A DNA stretch of 64,000 bases from an uncultured Clostridia bacterium (GTDB lineage Bacteria; Bacillota; Clostridia; Christensenellales; Borkfalkiaceae), in the NCBI GenBank assembly GCA_944368065.1, contig CALVWV010000043.1, positions 37,427 to 101,426 on the forward strand, given 5' to 3'. Position 1 is the first letter of the stretch, and each line of letters opens with the position of its first letter. This document shows, piece after piece, positions 15,422-22,711 of the stretch. Position numbers and translations under genes: made by a program. The notes under the pieces are model-generated. The model saw only the letters and a program-made list of their open reading frames with translations. It did not search any database and was not told the DNA's origin.

Positions 15422-15451
15422 AAGGGGCTGTTTCCAGCCCCTTGTTTTTTT
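15422..15451 (+). terminator. Intrinsic terminator of the Nudix unit
   Basis: AAGGGGCTG-TTTC-CAGCCCCTT followed by GTTTTTTT. Confidence 0.92.
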
Positions 15452-15538
15452 ACCGCCCGATACTTTGCCTCGGCGGCATACAAATTTTATTCTTCGCAGT
15501 TTATATTCACGTGCGGCATTGAGCCGCGACGGAACTGA

Positions 15539-15754
15539 TTAATTGCAACCGCAGGAATTGCACGAACCGCAGAAAATGTTCGAGAGCGTGCCGTTTTTCC
15601 ACATAGCGTATACGAGAGCTATGAGAACGGGCGTGCAACTGCCGCTTAAAACAGAGTCAAGTCCGTTTCCGCTGCAGCTTGCAGCTATAAGCAGAAGAAT
15701 AAGTATCCAGAGACAGCTGTTGGTCCCGCAGCCGCAGTTAGAGAAGATGTTCAT
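15539..15754 (-). CDS. Small Cys-rich single-membrane-span protein
   Basis: 71 residues. A Cys/Gly N-terminus (MNIFSNCGCGTNSC) is followed by a hydrophobic span LWILILLLIAA, a second weaker span and a Cys-rich tail CGSCNSCGCN, for ten Cys in all. A strong AGGAGG sits seven bases before the ATG. Similar tiny Cys-rich proteins with a CLWI-type span occur in Clostridia, some annotated as chorion-class high-Cys proteins; a role in the cell or spore envelope is a guess. Confidence 0.7.
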   Translation of the reverse strand: MNIFSNCGCGTNSCLWILILLLIAASCSGNGLDSVLSGSCTPVLIALVYAMWKNGTLSNIFCGSCNSCGCN

Positions 15755-15872
15755 ATGTTCCTCCTTGATTTAAAGTCGCAAGGCGGTATGTAAAAGCGCT
15801 TGCCTTGCCGTTTATACTTATAGTAAATAATATTTAATTTCCGCCAAAAATGTTACTGTATGCTTCATTTGC

Positions 15873-15901
15873 TTGCATTGCGGCGGCTTAAATGTTATAA
15901 T
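15873..15901 (+). promoter_or_regulatory. Promoter of the ECF S-component/coaX unit
   Basis: TTGCAT, a 17-base spacer and a perfect TATAAT. Confidence 0.75.
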
Positions 15902-15907
15902 GTATAA

Positions 15908-16062
15908 ACTTTACAAGGTACTTCCGGCGGACATTTTATGCAAAAAGTTCGACCGTTTATGCCACAAACGCACTTAAAACTACCATTCTGAAGGCGTACA
16001 GGCAGGGGTATAAAATATTTTTTTCTGCGGATATTCTTTATGAAATCCGATGGAGGTTTTTT
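15908..16062 (+). promoter_or_regulatory. 155-base leader upstream of the ECF S-component gene
   Basis: The stretch from the predicted transcription start to the ATG is longer than needed for translation. I find no match to a known riboswitch consensus. A 17-codon frame begins at the ATG near 15938, but it has no ribosome site. Vitamin-transporter leaders are often regulatory, so it deserves structural analysis. Confidence 0.35.
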
Positions 16063-16734
16063 ATGGAAAAGGTAAAAAAGACCTTTTTTAGCGCGCGCAA
16101 TATCGCCACGCTCGGCATTCTGCTTGCACTCGTAATAATTCTGCAGGCATTCGGCGGCTCGTTTTCTATCGGGCTTGTAACTCTTAACTTTTCGCTCATA
16201 CCCATAGTGCTCGGCGCACTTGTTTTGGGTCCTGCGGCGGGAGCGCTGCTCGGACTTGCGAACGGTATAGTTGTGCTTGTGCAGGTAATCATAGCCCCCG
16301 CAGGTTTCTATTTCTTTATCTGGACTTACAGCCCTGCGGTAACAACGCTTATCTGCCTTCTTAAGACAACCGTCGCAGGCTTTGCCGGAGGTTTGATTTT
16401 CCGGCTTGTATCGCGCAAAAATACTTACGCGGCAACATTTGTTGCATCAGCTTCCGTACCCGTAATAAACACCGCGCTCTTCGTACTCGGTTGCCTTTGC
16501 ATGCCGGGAACGATTAATGCTTTCCAGGACAGCATAGGCGGATACAACGGAATGAATATTTTCGTGTTCATATGCGTGGTTCTCGTTACGTTCAATTTCT
16601 TTATTGAACTTGCAATAAATCTCATCGTCTCGCCCGCGCTGCACACCGTTTACCGCGTAGTGGAAAAACAGTTTGCAGTCAAAACGAAAAAGAAACCAAC
16701 CCATCCAGAGGAAAATGATGATACTTTGTCTTGA
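16063..16734 (+). CDS. ECF transporter S-component, probably for pantothenate
   Basis: A 223-residue, very hydrophobic protein with about six membrane spans and the ECF S-component start (SARNIATLGILLALVIILQ). S-components bind a vitamin and use a shared energising module (EcfAAT), which is not in this window. The 3' end overlaps coaX, whose product phosphorylates pantothenate, so pantothenate uptake (PanT-like) is the best inference. GGAGG precedes the ATG. The basic C-terminal tail (KTKKKPTHPEENDD) is likely cytoplasmic. Confidence 0.85.
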   Translation: MEKVKKTFFSARNIATLGILLALVIILQAFGGSFSIGLVTLNFSLIPIVLGALVLGPAAGALLGLANGIVVLVQVIIAPAGFYFFIWTYSPAVTTLICLLKTTVAGFAGGLIFRLVSRKNTYAATFVASASVPVINTALFVLGCLCMPGTINAFQDSIGGYNGMNIFVFICVVLVTFNFFIELAINLIVSPALHTVYRVVEKQFAVKTKKKPTHPEENDDTLS

Positions 16735-17494
16735 CGTAGGAAACACGAATATCAAATATGCCGTCTTCAACGGAGACGAGCTCGTCATAAGTTTCCGCGT
16801 CGCCACCGACCTTAAAAAGACTTCGGACGAATACGGCGGACAACTTTTAACCATACTTTCAAATAACGGCGTTAATCCCTCAGATTTAAAAGGCGGCATA
16901 ATTTCTTCCGTAGTTCCTCAGATGGACTACACGCTTGAAAGGATGCTTGCGACTTACCTTAAAATAAAGCCGCTCACGCTGGCGCCCGGACTGAAAACGG
17001 GGCTCAACATAAAGGTTGACAATGCGCGCGAAGTAGGCGCGGACAGGGTCGTAAACAACGTCGCAGGGCTTAAAAAATACGGCGCGCCGCTCATTATTAT
17101 AGATTTCGGAACGGCGACCACGTTCAATATTCTCGACGAAAACGGGGTATTCATCGGCGGCGTCATAGCCCCCGGCATAAAAGGTTCATTAGACAGCCTT
17201 GTAAACGGCACGGCCAAGCTTCCGAGGGTGGAAATAGAAAGGCCGTCTTCGATAATCGCAAAAAATACCGTCACCAACATGCAGGCGGGCATAGTTTTCG
17301 GCTTTGCAGGACTTGTAGGATATATAGTAAAGAAAATAAAAAAAGAGCTCAAAGCTCCCGACATAAAGACGGTTGCAACGGGCGGTTTTGCCGAAGTTAT
17401 AGCAAAAGAAATAGACTGCATAGACTGCGTGGATAAATTCCTCACGCTGGACGGTCTTAAATACCTTTATTATCTGAACAGCTCAGAAGTTTAA
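16718..17494 (+). CDS. coaX: Type III pantothenate kinase CoaX
   Basis: About 258 residues. The first step of coenzyme A synthesis, pantothenate to 4'-phosphopantothenate. Motifs: phosphate loop LDVGNTNIKYAVF at the N-terminus, GADRVVNNVAG, and IIDFGTATTFNI of the ASKHA fold. The open frame begins at 16673, but AGAGG at 16707-16711 fits the ATGs at 16715 or 16718 and the protein should begin MILCLDVGNT. The start lies inside the last codons of the transporter gene, so the two are coupled and form a vitamin uptake and activation pair. coaE, the last step of the pathway, is at 33159. Confidence 0.95.
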   Translation: MILCLDVGNTNIKYAVFNGDELVISFRVATDLKKTSDEYGGQLLTILSNNGVNPSDLKGGIISSVVPQMDYTLERMLATYLKIKPLTLAPGLKTGLNIKVDNAREVGADRVVNNVAGLKKYGAPLIIIDFGTATTFNILDENGVFIGGVIAPGIKGSLDSLVNGTAKLPRVEIERPSSIIAKNTVTNMQAGIVFGFAGLVGYIVKKIKKELKAPDIKTVATGGFAEVIAKEIDCIDCVDKFLTLDGLKYLYYLNSSEV

Positions 17495-17560
17495 ATTTAA
17501 GGCGCCTCGTAATTTTACGCAGACGTTTAACCCATATCAAGCGGAGGTCAATTCGTAAAA

Positions 17561-18847
17561 ATGAGAAAGGTCGGAGTTGCCATACTCGGTCTCGGAGTAG
17601 TGGGCGGAGGAACTTACAAAATGCTTACCGAGCACAGGGAATTTTATCAGAAGACCCAGGGGATAGACATCGTCATTGAAAACGTGCTCGAACGCAATAA
17701 AGAAAAGGCGCTTGCCCTCGGCGTACAGGAAAACAAGATTGCCGCAAACATCGCCGAAATATGCTCCAATCCCGATGTGGATATAGTTATTGAAGTCATG
17801 GGCGGAGTAGAACCCGCAAAAACATTCGTGCTTTCCGCACTCAACGCAGGCAAATCTGTGGTTACTTCCAACAAGGAACTTTTCTGCAAATACAGCTACG
17901 AACTTGAAAAAGCCGCAAAAAAGAACAACTGCGGTCTGTTTTTCGAAGCAAGCTGCGTAGGCGGCGTGCCCGTAATACGCGCGCTTTTAGATAACCTGCA
18001 GGGCAATAAAGTGCTCTCCATGATGGGCATCATCAACGGCACGACCAACTATATTTTGACAAAAATGACGGACGAAGGCGCCTCTTACGAAGAAGTTCTC
18101 AAAGAAGCGCAGAGGCTCGGTTACGCCGAAGCAAATCCCACCGCAGACGTGGAAGGATACGATGCGGCTTACAAGCTCTCGATACTTTCAAGTCTCGCTT
18201 TCCATACAAAAATTCCTTTTTCCAGGATTTACAGGGAAGGCATCACGAACATCACCGCCGAAGATATTCAGTACGGCAAACAGCTCGGCTATACGCTCAA
18301 GCTGCTGGCTATAGGCAAGAATACCGATGACGGAATCGAAGTGCGCGTTCATCCCACTTATATTAAGTCGGGTCACCCGCTCGCCAGCGTAAAGGACAGC
18401 TATAACGCCGTATATATTACGGGCGACTGCGTGGAAGACGTAATGCTTTACGGCAGAGGCGCCGGCGCCATGCCCACGGCAAGCGCGATTGTAGGCGACG
18501 TTATTTACTGCGCGACGCATCCCACGTTCAGGTATTCTACATTCAAAAACACCGAGGACGCCGACCCCTCGACGAAGTTTATTGATAACTTCAAGAGCGC
18601 GTACTACTTAAGGCTCAACGCGCACGATAAGGCGGGCGTTCTTGCAAAGGTATCTTCCATATTCTCGCGTCACAACATTTCCGTAGCGCAGATGATTCAG
18701 GAGGACGACGGCGCCGCCGACGGCCGCGTGCCCCTCGTATTCATAACGCACCAGACCAAAGAAAAGAGCATTCTTAAGGCGGTTGAGGACATCAAAGAGA
18801 CCAACGAAATTGCAGACGTTATATCTGTAATCAGGGTAGTATCTTAA
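17561..18847 (+). CDS. hom: Homoserine dehydrogenase
   Basis: A 428-residue enzyme with an N-terminal Rossmann motif (ILGLGVVGGGTY), catalytic-domain signatures GIINGTTNYILTKM and AEANPTADVEGYDAAYKL, and a C-terminal ACT domain (YLRLNAHDKAGVLAKVSSIF) typical of feedback regulation by threonine. It reduces aspartate semialdehyde to homoserine on the way to threonine and methionine. A GGAGG-type site precedes the ATG. It ends at an intrinsic terminator that abuts the next gene. Confidence 0.96.
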   Translation: MRKVGVAILGLGVVGGGTYKMLTEHREFYQKTQGIDIVIENVLERNKEKALALGVQENKIAANIAEICSNPDVDIVIEVMGGVEPAKTFVLSALNAGKSVVTSNKELFCKYSYELEKAAKKNNCGLFFEASCVGGVPVIRALLDNLQGNKVLSMMGIINGTTNYILTKMTDEGASYEEVLKEAQRLGYAEANPTADVEGYDAAYKLSILSSLAFHTKIPFSRIYREGITNITAEDIQYGKQLGYTLKLLAIGKNTDDGIEVRVHPTYIKSGHPLASVKDSYNAVYITGDCVEDVMLYGRGAGAMPTASAIVGDVIYCATHPTFRYSTFKNTEDADPSTKFIDNFKSAYYLRLNAHDKAGVLAKVSSIFSRHNISVAQMIQEDDGAADGRVPLVFITHQTKEKSILKAVEDIKETNEIADVISVIRVVS

Positions 18848-18853
18848 AATTTC

Positions 18854-18883
18854 GGGCGGAGCAAATTGCTCTGCCCTTTGTTT
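18854..18883 (+). terminator. Intrinsic terminator of hom, abutting the next start codon
   Basis: GGGCGGAGCA-AAT-TGCTCTGCCC (one G-T pair) followed by TTTGTTTTG. It ends three bases before the ATG of the ATP-grasp gene. Confidence 0.85.
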
Positions 18884-18886
18884 TGT

Positions 18887-19744
18887 ATGAAAATAAACAT
18901 AATCTTAAACGCTTCCGCAAGAAATCCAGCGCACGCATACAAAGCCCGAAGAATAAAAGAGGAGATAGAAATGCTCGGGGCAAATGCGGAAATTATCAAA
19001 AACATAAATCTTGCATTTTTAAAAGAAAACAAAGCTCTGGCGGCAATCGGCGGCAAGTGCGTTTACCTTGACAAAGATAAAGCTGCAGCTTATCTTCTGG
19101 AAAAAGCGGGATGCAGACTTTATAACCGCGCGAAGGCGATAGAGCTGTGCGATGATAAAATGCTCACCCATGCAGCGCTCTGCGTAAGCGGAGTAAATAT
19201 GCCCGTTACAGTTCCGGCGCCGCTTTGCTATTACGCCGATTCTCCCATAACGGAAGAATTCGTAAGCTGTACCGAAGAGCGGCTTGGCTACCCGTTTGTA
19301 GTCAAACAGAACCGCGGCTCTTTCGGAGCCGAAGTGGAGCTAATTAAAAACAGGGAAGAATTTTTGCTGGCTGAAAATAAGCTCAGACTTACTCCGCATT
19401 TTTATCAGCAGTTCATCGCCCCGGGCGGGGAAGATGTGCGCTGCATCGTAATCGGCGGCAAATTTGTATGCGCAATGAAGAGAAAGAGTACGGGCGACTT
19501 CCGTGCAAATATAGAGCTCGGAGGCAGAGGAGAAAGGTTTGAAGCTGACGAAGAACTAGTTGAAATGTGCGAACTTGCAGCAAAAACTTTAGGCCTTGAT
19601 TATTGCGGGGTCGACGTGCTTTTATCGCGCGACGACAAGAAATACCTTTGCGAAGTCAACTCAAACGCTTTGTTTTCTGAGGCTGAGCGGGTCTGCGCGG
19701 TAAATATAGCAAAAAAATTTGCAGAATTAATTATTTCAGAATAA
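18887..19744 (+). CDS. RimK-like ATP-grasp ligase
   Basis: About 285 residues of the ATP-grasp superfamily, RimK/LysX-like. The N-terminal MKINIILNASARNPAHAYKA fits the family's first Rossmann-like strand. ATP-grasp parts are YPFVVKQNRGSFGAEVEL, EDVRCIVIGGKFVCAMKR and the metal-binding CEVNSNALF near the end. Such enzymes add an amino acid to a carboxylate of a peptide or protein; the substrate is unknown. The start at 18887 is supported by the fold but has no Shine-Dalgarno and follows the hom terminator directly. A later ATG at 18971 has a good GAGGAG but would cut the first strand. Confidence 0.85.
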   Translation: MKINIILNASARNPAHAYKARRIKEEIEMLGANAEIIKNINLAFLKENKALAAIGGKCVYLDKDKAAAYLLEKAGCRLYNRAKAIELCDDKMLTHAALCVSGVNMPVTVPAPLCYYADSPITEEFVSCTEERLGYPFVVKQNRGSFGAEVELIKNREEFLLAENKLRLTPHFYQQFIAPGGEDVRCIVIGGKFVCAMKRKSTGDFRANIELGGRGERFEADEELVEMCELAAKTLGLDYCGVDVLLSRDDKKYLCEVNSNALFSEAERVCAVNIAKKFAELIISE

Positions 19745-19751
19745 AAAACGC

Positions 19752-19780
19752 TTGCTTTTTTTCCGTGAATTTAATATGAT
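19752..19780 (+). promoter_or_regulatory. Promoter of tRNA-Ser(GGA)
   Basis: TTGCTT, a 17-base spacer and TATGAT, about 35 bases before the mature 5' end. Confidence 0.65.
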
Positions 19781-19815
19781 AGTAATGCTCGGCTGCAAGA
19801 GTGCCGAGCGGCGAT

Positions 19816-19905
19816 GCGGAGATGGCTGAGCGGTTTAAGGCGCACGATTGGAAATCGTGTTACGGTTAACCCCGTACGGAGGTTCAAATCCTCTTCTCCG
19901 CGCCA
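19816..19905 (+). tRNA. tRNA-Ser (anticodon GGA)
   Basis: A class II tRNA with encoded CCA. Acceptor GCGGAGA/TCTCCGC, anticodon stem CACGA/TCGTG with loop TTGGAAA, long variable arm (TACGGTTAACCCCGTA) and T-loop TTCAAAT. It reads UCC/UCU codons. Its last 21 bases, from C56, are repeated exactly at 20090-20110. Confidence 0.95.
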
Positions 19906-20110
19906 AAAAAGGTCAGGTAATTTTTGTTACCTGACCTTTTTTTGATGCTAAGAAAAAGAAGAGGATTTGAGGGTGGGAGGTGCGAGCGGGAGCGAGCAGT
20001 TTGCGCATATTTGCAGGCAACCGGTATTTAAGTCACGCAAACCGAACAGCGGTTACCCGCTGTTCGCCGGGGCGTCTCCGCTAAAGGAACAAATCCTCTT
20101 CTCCGCGCCA
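19906..20110 (+). repeat. tRNA-3'-end repeat element C (205 bp)
   Basis: It has the same design as elements A and B. It begins after the tRNA CCA with a terminator (AAGGTCAGGTAA / TTACCTGACCTT plus T-run). The left arm at 19957-19969 is the reverse complement of the tRNA-Ser T-arm/acceptor strand. A body related to element B2 follows, with the 10-bp hairpin CGAACAGCGG-TTAC-CCGCTGTTCG at 20043-20066. The right arm (20090-20102) pairs with the left over 13 bases and continues into an exact 21-base copy of the tRNA-Ser 3' end with CCA. Here the arms match serine, not leucine, tRNA. No convincing coding frame. Confidence 0.85.
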
Positions 20111-20120
20111 AACGAGTATA

Positions 20121-20170
20121 CCGAACCTCAAACGCTTTTAGTCGGCGTAGCGTTCGGATTATTTGTTTTT
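20121..20170 (+). terminator. Probable terminator downstream of element C
   Basis: CCGAAC / GTTCGG with inner ACGC / GCGT pairs, then ATTATTTGTTTTT. It is likely the displaced original terminator of the tRNA-Ser gene. Confidence 0.6.
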
Positions 20171-20184
20171 ATATAAACATACAG

Positions 20185-20213
20185 ATGACTTAATAGTTTG
20201 GCTATGATATAAT
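20185..20213 (+). promoter_or_regulatory. Promoter of the CPBP protease gene (leaderless geometry)
   Basis: ATGACT, a 17-base spacer and an extended -10 TGATATAAT. Only six bases separate the -10 from the ATG. Confidence 0.65.
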
Positions 20214-20219
20214 ATTTAT

Positions 20220-21005
20220 ATGAATATCAAGACTGTAACGAAATATCTTATCATTACATTCGCCATAACTTATGCATGTTGGTGGTGCGTGGCAATACTT
20301 GTTGCTTACACCGATTTTGTATACGGAGACATATTACCTACTATAATCTACATTATCGGCAACTTTGGTCCCGCTATTGCCGCTTTATTCTGCATTGATA
20401 AAAAAGATTATTTACATCTATTAAAAGAGTTTTTGTTTTCATATAAAAAACACGGAATATGGTTTTTTCTTTTATTCGTTGCTCTGATTAGTCTTACCGT
20501 CGGTCTTTCTTCCATGGAATGGAATCCTCAAATGACTGCATTGAATTTTTTTATTAACTTGCTATGCTCCACATTCATTTATGGCGGAGAAGAAGAACTT
20601 GGTTGGAGAGGTATATTGCAACCCACATTGTCAAAGAAAATTACATTTCCGCTCGCAGCGCTCATATGCGGCGCAATATGGGCATTATGGCATTTACCTC
20701 TTTGGTTTATAGAAGGACACCCCAACCAGTCTATGCCTTTTTGGGTACAGGCGACACTTGGAATATTTCTTTGCTTTTGGCTCGGAATAATTTACGAGCG
20801 GTCTAAATGCCTGCCGCTGTGCATGCTTTTCCACGGTTTTGTCAATGTGATGCTATCGTCGTTTGTGTTAAAGTTGAATTGGGTCTTGATTGCGGGTATC
20901 GTGCTGACAACAGCCGTAGCAATCGTTCTTTGGCTGCTTGATATAAAGCAAACTAAGACAGCCAAAAATCAGTTAGCTAACAATGATTTAGATGTCAATC
21001 TTTAA
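20220..21005 (+). CDS. CPBP-family intramembrane metalloprotease (Abi-like)
   Basis: A 261-residue multi-span membrane protein with the CPBP motifs: EEELGWR (Glu125, Glu126, Arg130), the His of WALWHLP (His158) and HGFVN (His205, Asn209). Relatives include CAAX-prenyl processing enzymes and bacterial bacteriocin-immunity or abortive-infection proteins; the substrate is unknown. No Shine-Dalgarno is present, and the promoter position implies a leaderless mRNA. The gene is richer in A and T than its neighbours and lies between tRNA-Ser repeat C and a degraded repeat end at 21141-21209, so it looks like transferred cargo. Confidence 0.88.
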   Translation: MNIKTVTKYLIITFAITYACWWCVAILVAYTDFVYGDILPTIIYIIGNFGPAIAALFCIDKKDYLHLLKEFLFSYKKHGIWFFLLFVALISLTVGLSSMEWNPQMTALNFFINLLCSTFIYGGEEELGWRGILQPTLSKKITFPLAALICGAIWALWHLPLWFIEGHPNQSMPFWVQATLGIFLCFWLGIIYERSKCLPLCMLFHGFVNVMLSSFVLKLNWVLIAGIVLTTAVAIVLWLLDIKQTKTAKNQLANNDLDVNL

Positions 21006-21140
21006 TTAAGCATAACCCACGATACTCCGCAAGCAAAGTCGCGGACTAATAAAAAGGCTTTAATCAACCCAAGAGAAAAGTATTTCAATGGAAATCTCCC
21101 TGTCAGACTCAGGATTCGGAATTCGATTTGAACTCAATGA

Positions 21141-21209
21141 CCAAAATGTCAGGTAACTTTTGTTATCTGACATTTTTTGTGTGCAATATTAGAAGAGGAT
21201 TTGAACCTC
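21141..21209 (+). repeat. Degraded tRNA-Ser-type repeat end
   Basis: A CCA is followed by a 15-bp terminator hairpin (AAAATGTCAGGTAAC / GTTATCTGACATTTT) closely like that of element C. At 21191-21209 there is a perfect 19-base reverse complement of the tRNA-Ser T-arm. No tRNA gene precedes it, so it is a remnant of a second element, now separated from the tRNA by the CPBP gene. Confidence 0.7.
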
Positions 21210-21275
21210 TTCACTTATTGCATTTAAAACTTTTCGGGCAAAGAGTGTTGCGCACCAACTGGCAAGGTCAGCCGT

Positions 21276-21304
21276 TTGACTTATTCTTCCGCAGGTGTTA
21301 TAAT
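21276..21304 (+). promoter_or_regulatory. Promoter of the aminopeptidase gene
   Basis: TTGACT, a 17-base spacer and a perfect TATAAT. A short GGCGC-TGG-GCGCC hairpin with a T-run (21321-21340) lies between promoter and gene and could attenuate. Confidence 0.75.
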
Positions 21305-21356
21305 GCTTTGCGTAAATAAAGGCGCTGGGCGCCGTTTTTTCTTAAGAGAGGTATTT

Positions 21357-22583
21357 ATGGACAAAAAAAGATTACAAAAATATGCCGAACTTTTAGTAAA
21401 GTGCGGCCTCAATGTCCAGAAAGGACAGGAGGTTATAGTACGCTGCGACCTTGACCAGCCCGAATTCGTAGCTATGGTCGTTGAAGAGTGCTACAAGGTC
21501 GGCGCGGAGCGCGTCACCGTAGAATGGAGCTATATGCCCATAACAAAAATCAATTATATTTATCGTTCGGAGGAATCCCTTGCCGAATTTAATGCGGAGG
21601 ATAAAGCTAAACTTGACCGCAGACTGGAAAAACTTCCCTGCCTTTTATGGCTCGATTCCGACGACCCCGACGGACTCAAAGGTACAGACCACGAAAAGAT
21701 TGCAAGGGCAAAGATGAAGCGCTATCCTTTTGTAAAACCCTACAACTATGCGCTTGAAAACAAATATCAGTGGTGCATAGCTTCCGTTCCCGGAAAAGCC
21801 TGGGCGCACAAAGTGTTCCCCGACCTTTCCGAAGAAGAAGCCGTAGAAAAGCTGTGGGAGGCGATTTTATATACGTCCCGCGTTGACGACGACCCCATAG
21901 CCGCCTGGGCTGAGCACAACAGAATTCTTGAAGAACGCTGCAAATTCCTCAATTCCTATAAATTTGACCGCCTCGAATACAAGAGTTCCAACGGCACCGA
22001 TTTTACTGTGGGACTCATCGACAAAGGCATATTCATGGGCGGCGGTGAAACTACGCTCGGCAAGAACATATACTTCAATGCAAACATACCCAGCGAAGAG
22101 GTGTTCACTTCACCCAAGCGCGGCAGAGCGGACGGCAAAGTCGTTTCAACAAAACCCCTTTCTTATCAGGGCAAACTGATTGAAAATTTCTGGGTTGAAT
22201 TCAAGGACGGCAAAGTAGTAAAAACTTACGCAGAAAAGAACGGCGACCTGCTTGAACAGATGGTTAAAATGGACGAAGGCGCCGCTTACCTCGGCGAATG
22301 CGCGCTCATTGCGTATGATTCGCCCATAAACAATACAGGCATTCTTTTCTATAACACGCTTTTCGACGAAAACGCAAGCTGCCATCTGGCACTCGGCAGA
22401 GGTTTCAACAACTGCCTTGAAGACTACGATAAATACTCGTTCGAAGAGTGCAAAGAGATAGGAATTAACGATTCCATGATTCACGTTGACTTTATGATAG
22501 GCAGCAAGGACCTTTCCATTGTCGGCGTAACCAAGGACGGCAAACGCGTTCAGATTTTCAAAGACGGAAACTGGGCTATATAA
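21357..22583 (+). CDS. M29 family aminopeptidase (AmpS/aminopeptidase T)
   Basis: A 408-residue M29 metallopeptidase, a cytoplasmic enzyme releasing N-terminal amino acids. It starts MDKKRLQKYAELLVKCGLN, includes VRCDLDQPEFVAMVVEECYK, the GLIDKGIFMGGGETTLGKN core and the metal-ligand region YLGECALIAYDSPINNTG, then NASCHLALGRGF and IHVDFMIGS near the end. An open frame extends upstream through the promoter to 21276, but AGAGAGG fits the ATG at 21357. It is a single-gene unit ending at a terminator. Confidence 0.93.
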   Translation: MDKKRLQKYAELLVKCGLNVQKGQEVIVRCDLDQPEFVAMVVEECYKVGAERVTVEWSYMPITKINYIYRSEESLAEFNAEDKAKLDRRLEKLPCLLWLDSDDPDGLKGTDHEKIARAKMKRYPFVKPYNYALENKYQWCIASVPGKAWAHKVFPDLSEEEAVEKLWEAILYTSRVDDDPIAAWAEHNRILEERCKFLNSYKFDRLEYKSSNGTDFTVGLIDKGIFMGGGETTLGKNIYFNANIPSEEVFTSPKRGRADGKVVSTKPLSYQGKLIENFWVEFKDGKVVKTYAEKNGDLLEQMVKMDEGAAYLGECALIAYDSPINNTGILFYNTLFDENASCHLALGRGFNNCLEDYDKYSFEECKEIGINDSMIHVDFMIGSKDLSIVGVTKDGKRVQIFKDGNWAI

Positions 22584-22613
22584 TAAGTTCAGATCAAAAT
22601 AAAGCAATGTAAA

Positions 22614-22641
22614 AATATGGCGCACATCTGTGCGCCATATT
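22614..22641. terminator. Intrinsic terminator
   Basis: A perfect 12-bp stem AATATGGCGCAC-ATCT-GTGCGCCATATT, followed by AATATTTT. Confidence 0.85.
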
Positions 22642-22649
22642 AATATTTT

Positions 22650-22688
22650 AAATCGCGCCGCGCGGCAGAAAGCCGCGCGGCGCGATTT
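22650..22688. terminator. Very GC-rich 17-bp hairpin between convergent genes
   Basis: AAATCGCGCCGCGCGGC and its exact complement enclose AGAAA. On the reverse strand the hairpin is followed by TTTAAAATATT, so it probably ends the rlmI-like transcript. It stacks next to the terminator at 22614-22641. Confidence 0.7.
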
Positions 22689-22711
22689 GATTGCATTTTA
22701 AGTATTTTACA

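Noticed and set aside
15908-16062. Possible vitamin riboswitch ahead of the ECF S-component
   Set aside because: No match to the TPP, FMN, cobalamin, preQ1 or THF consensus by eye; kept only as an unexplained leader.
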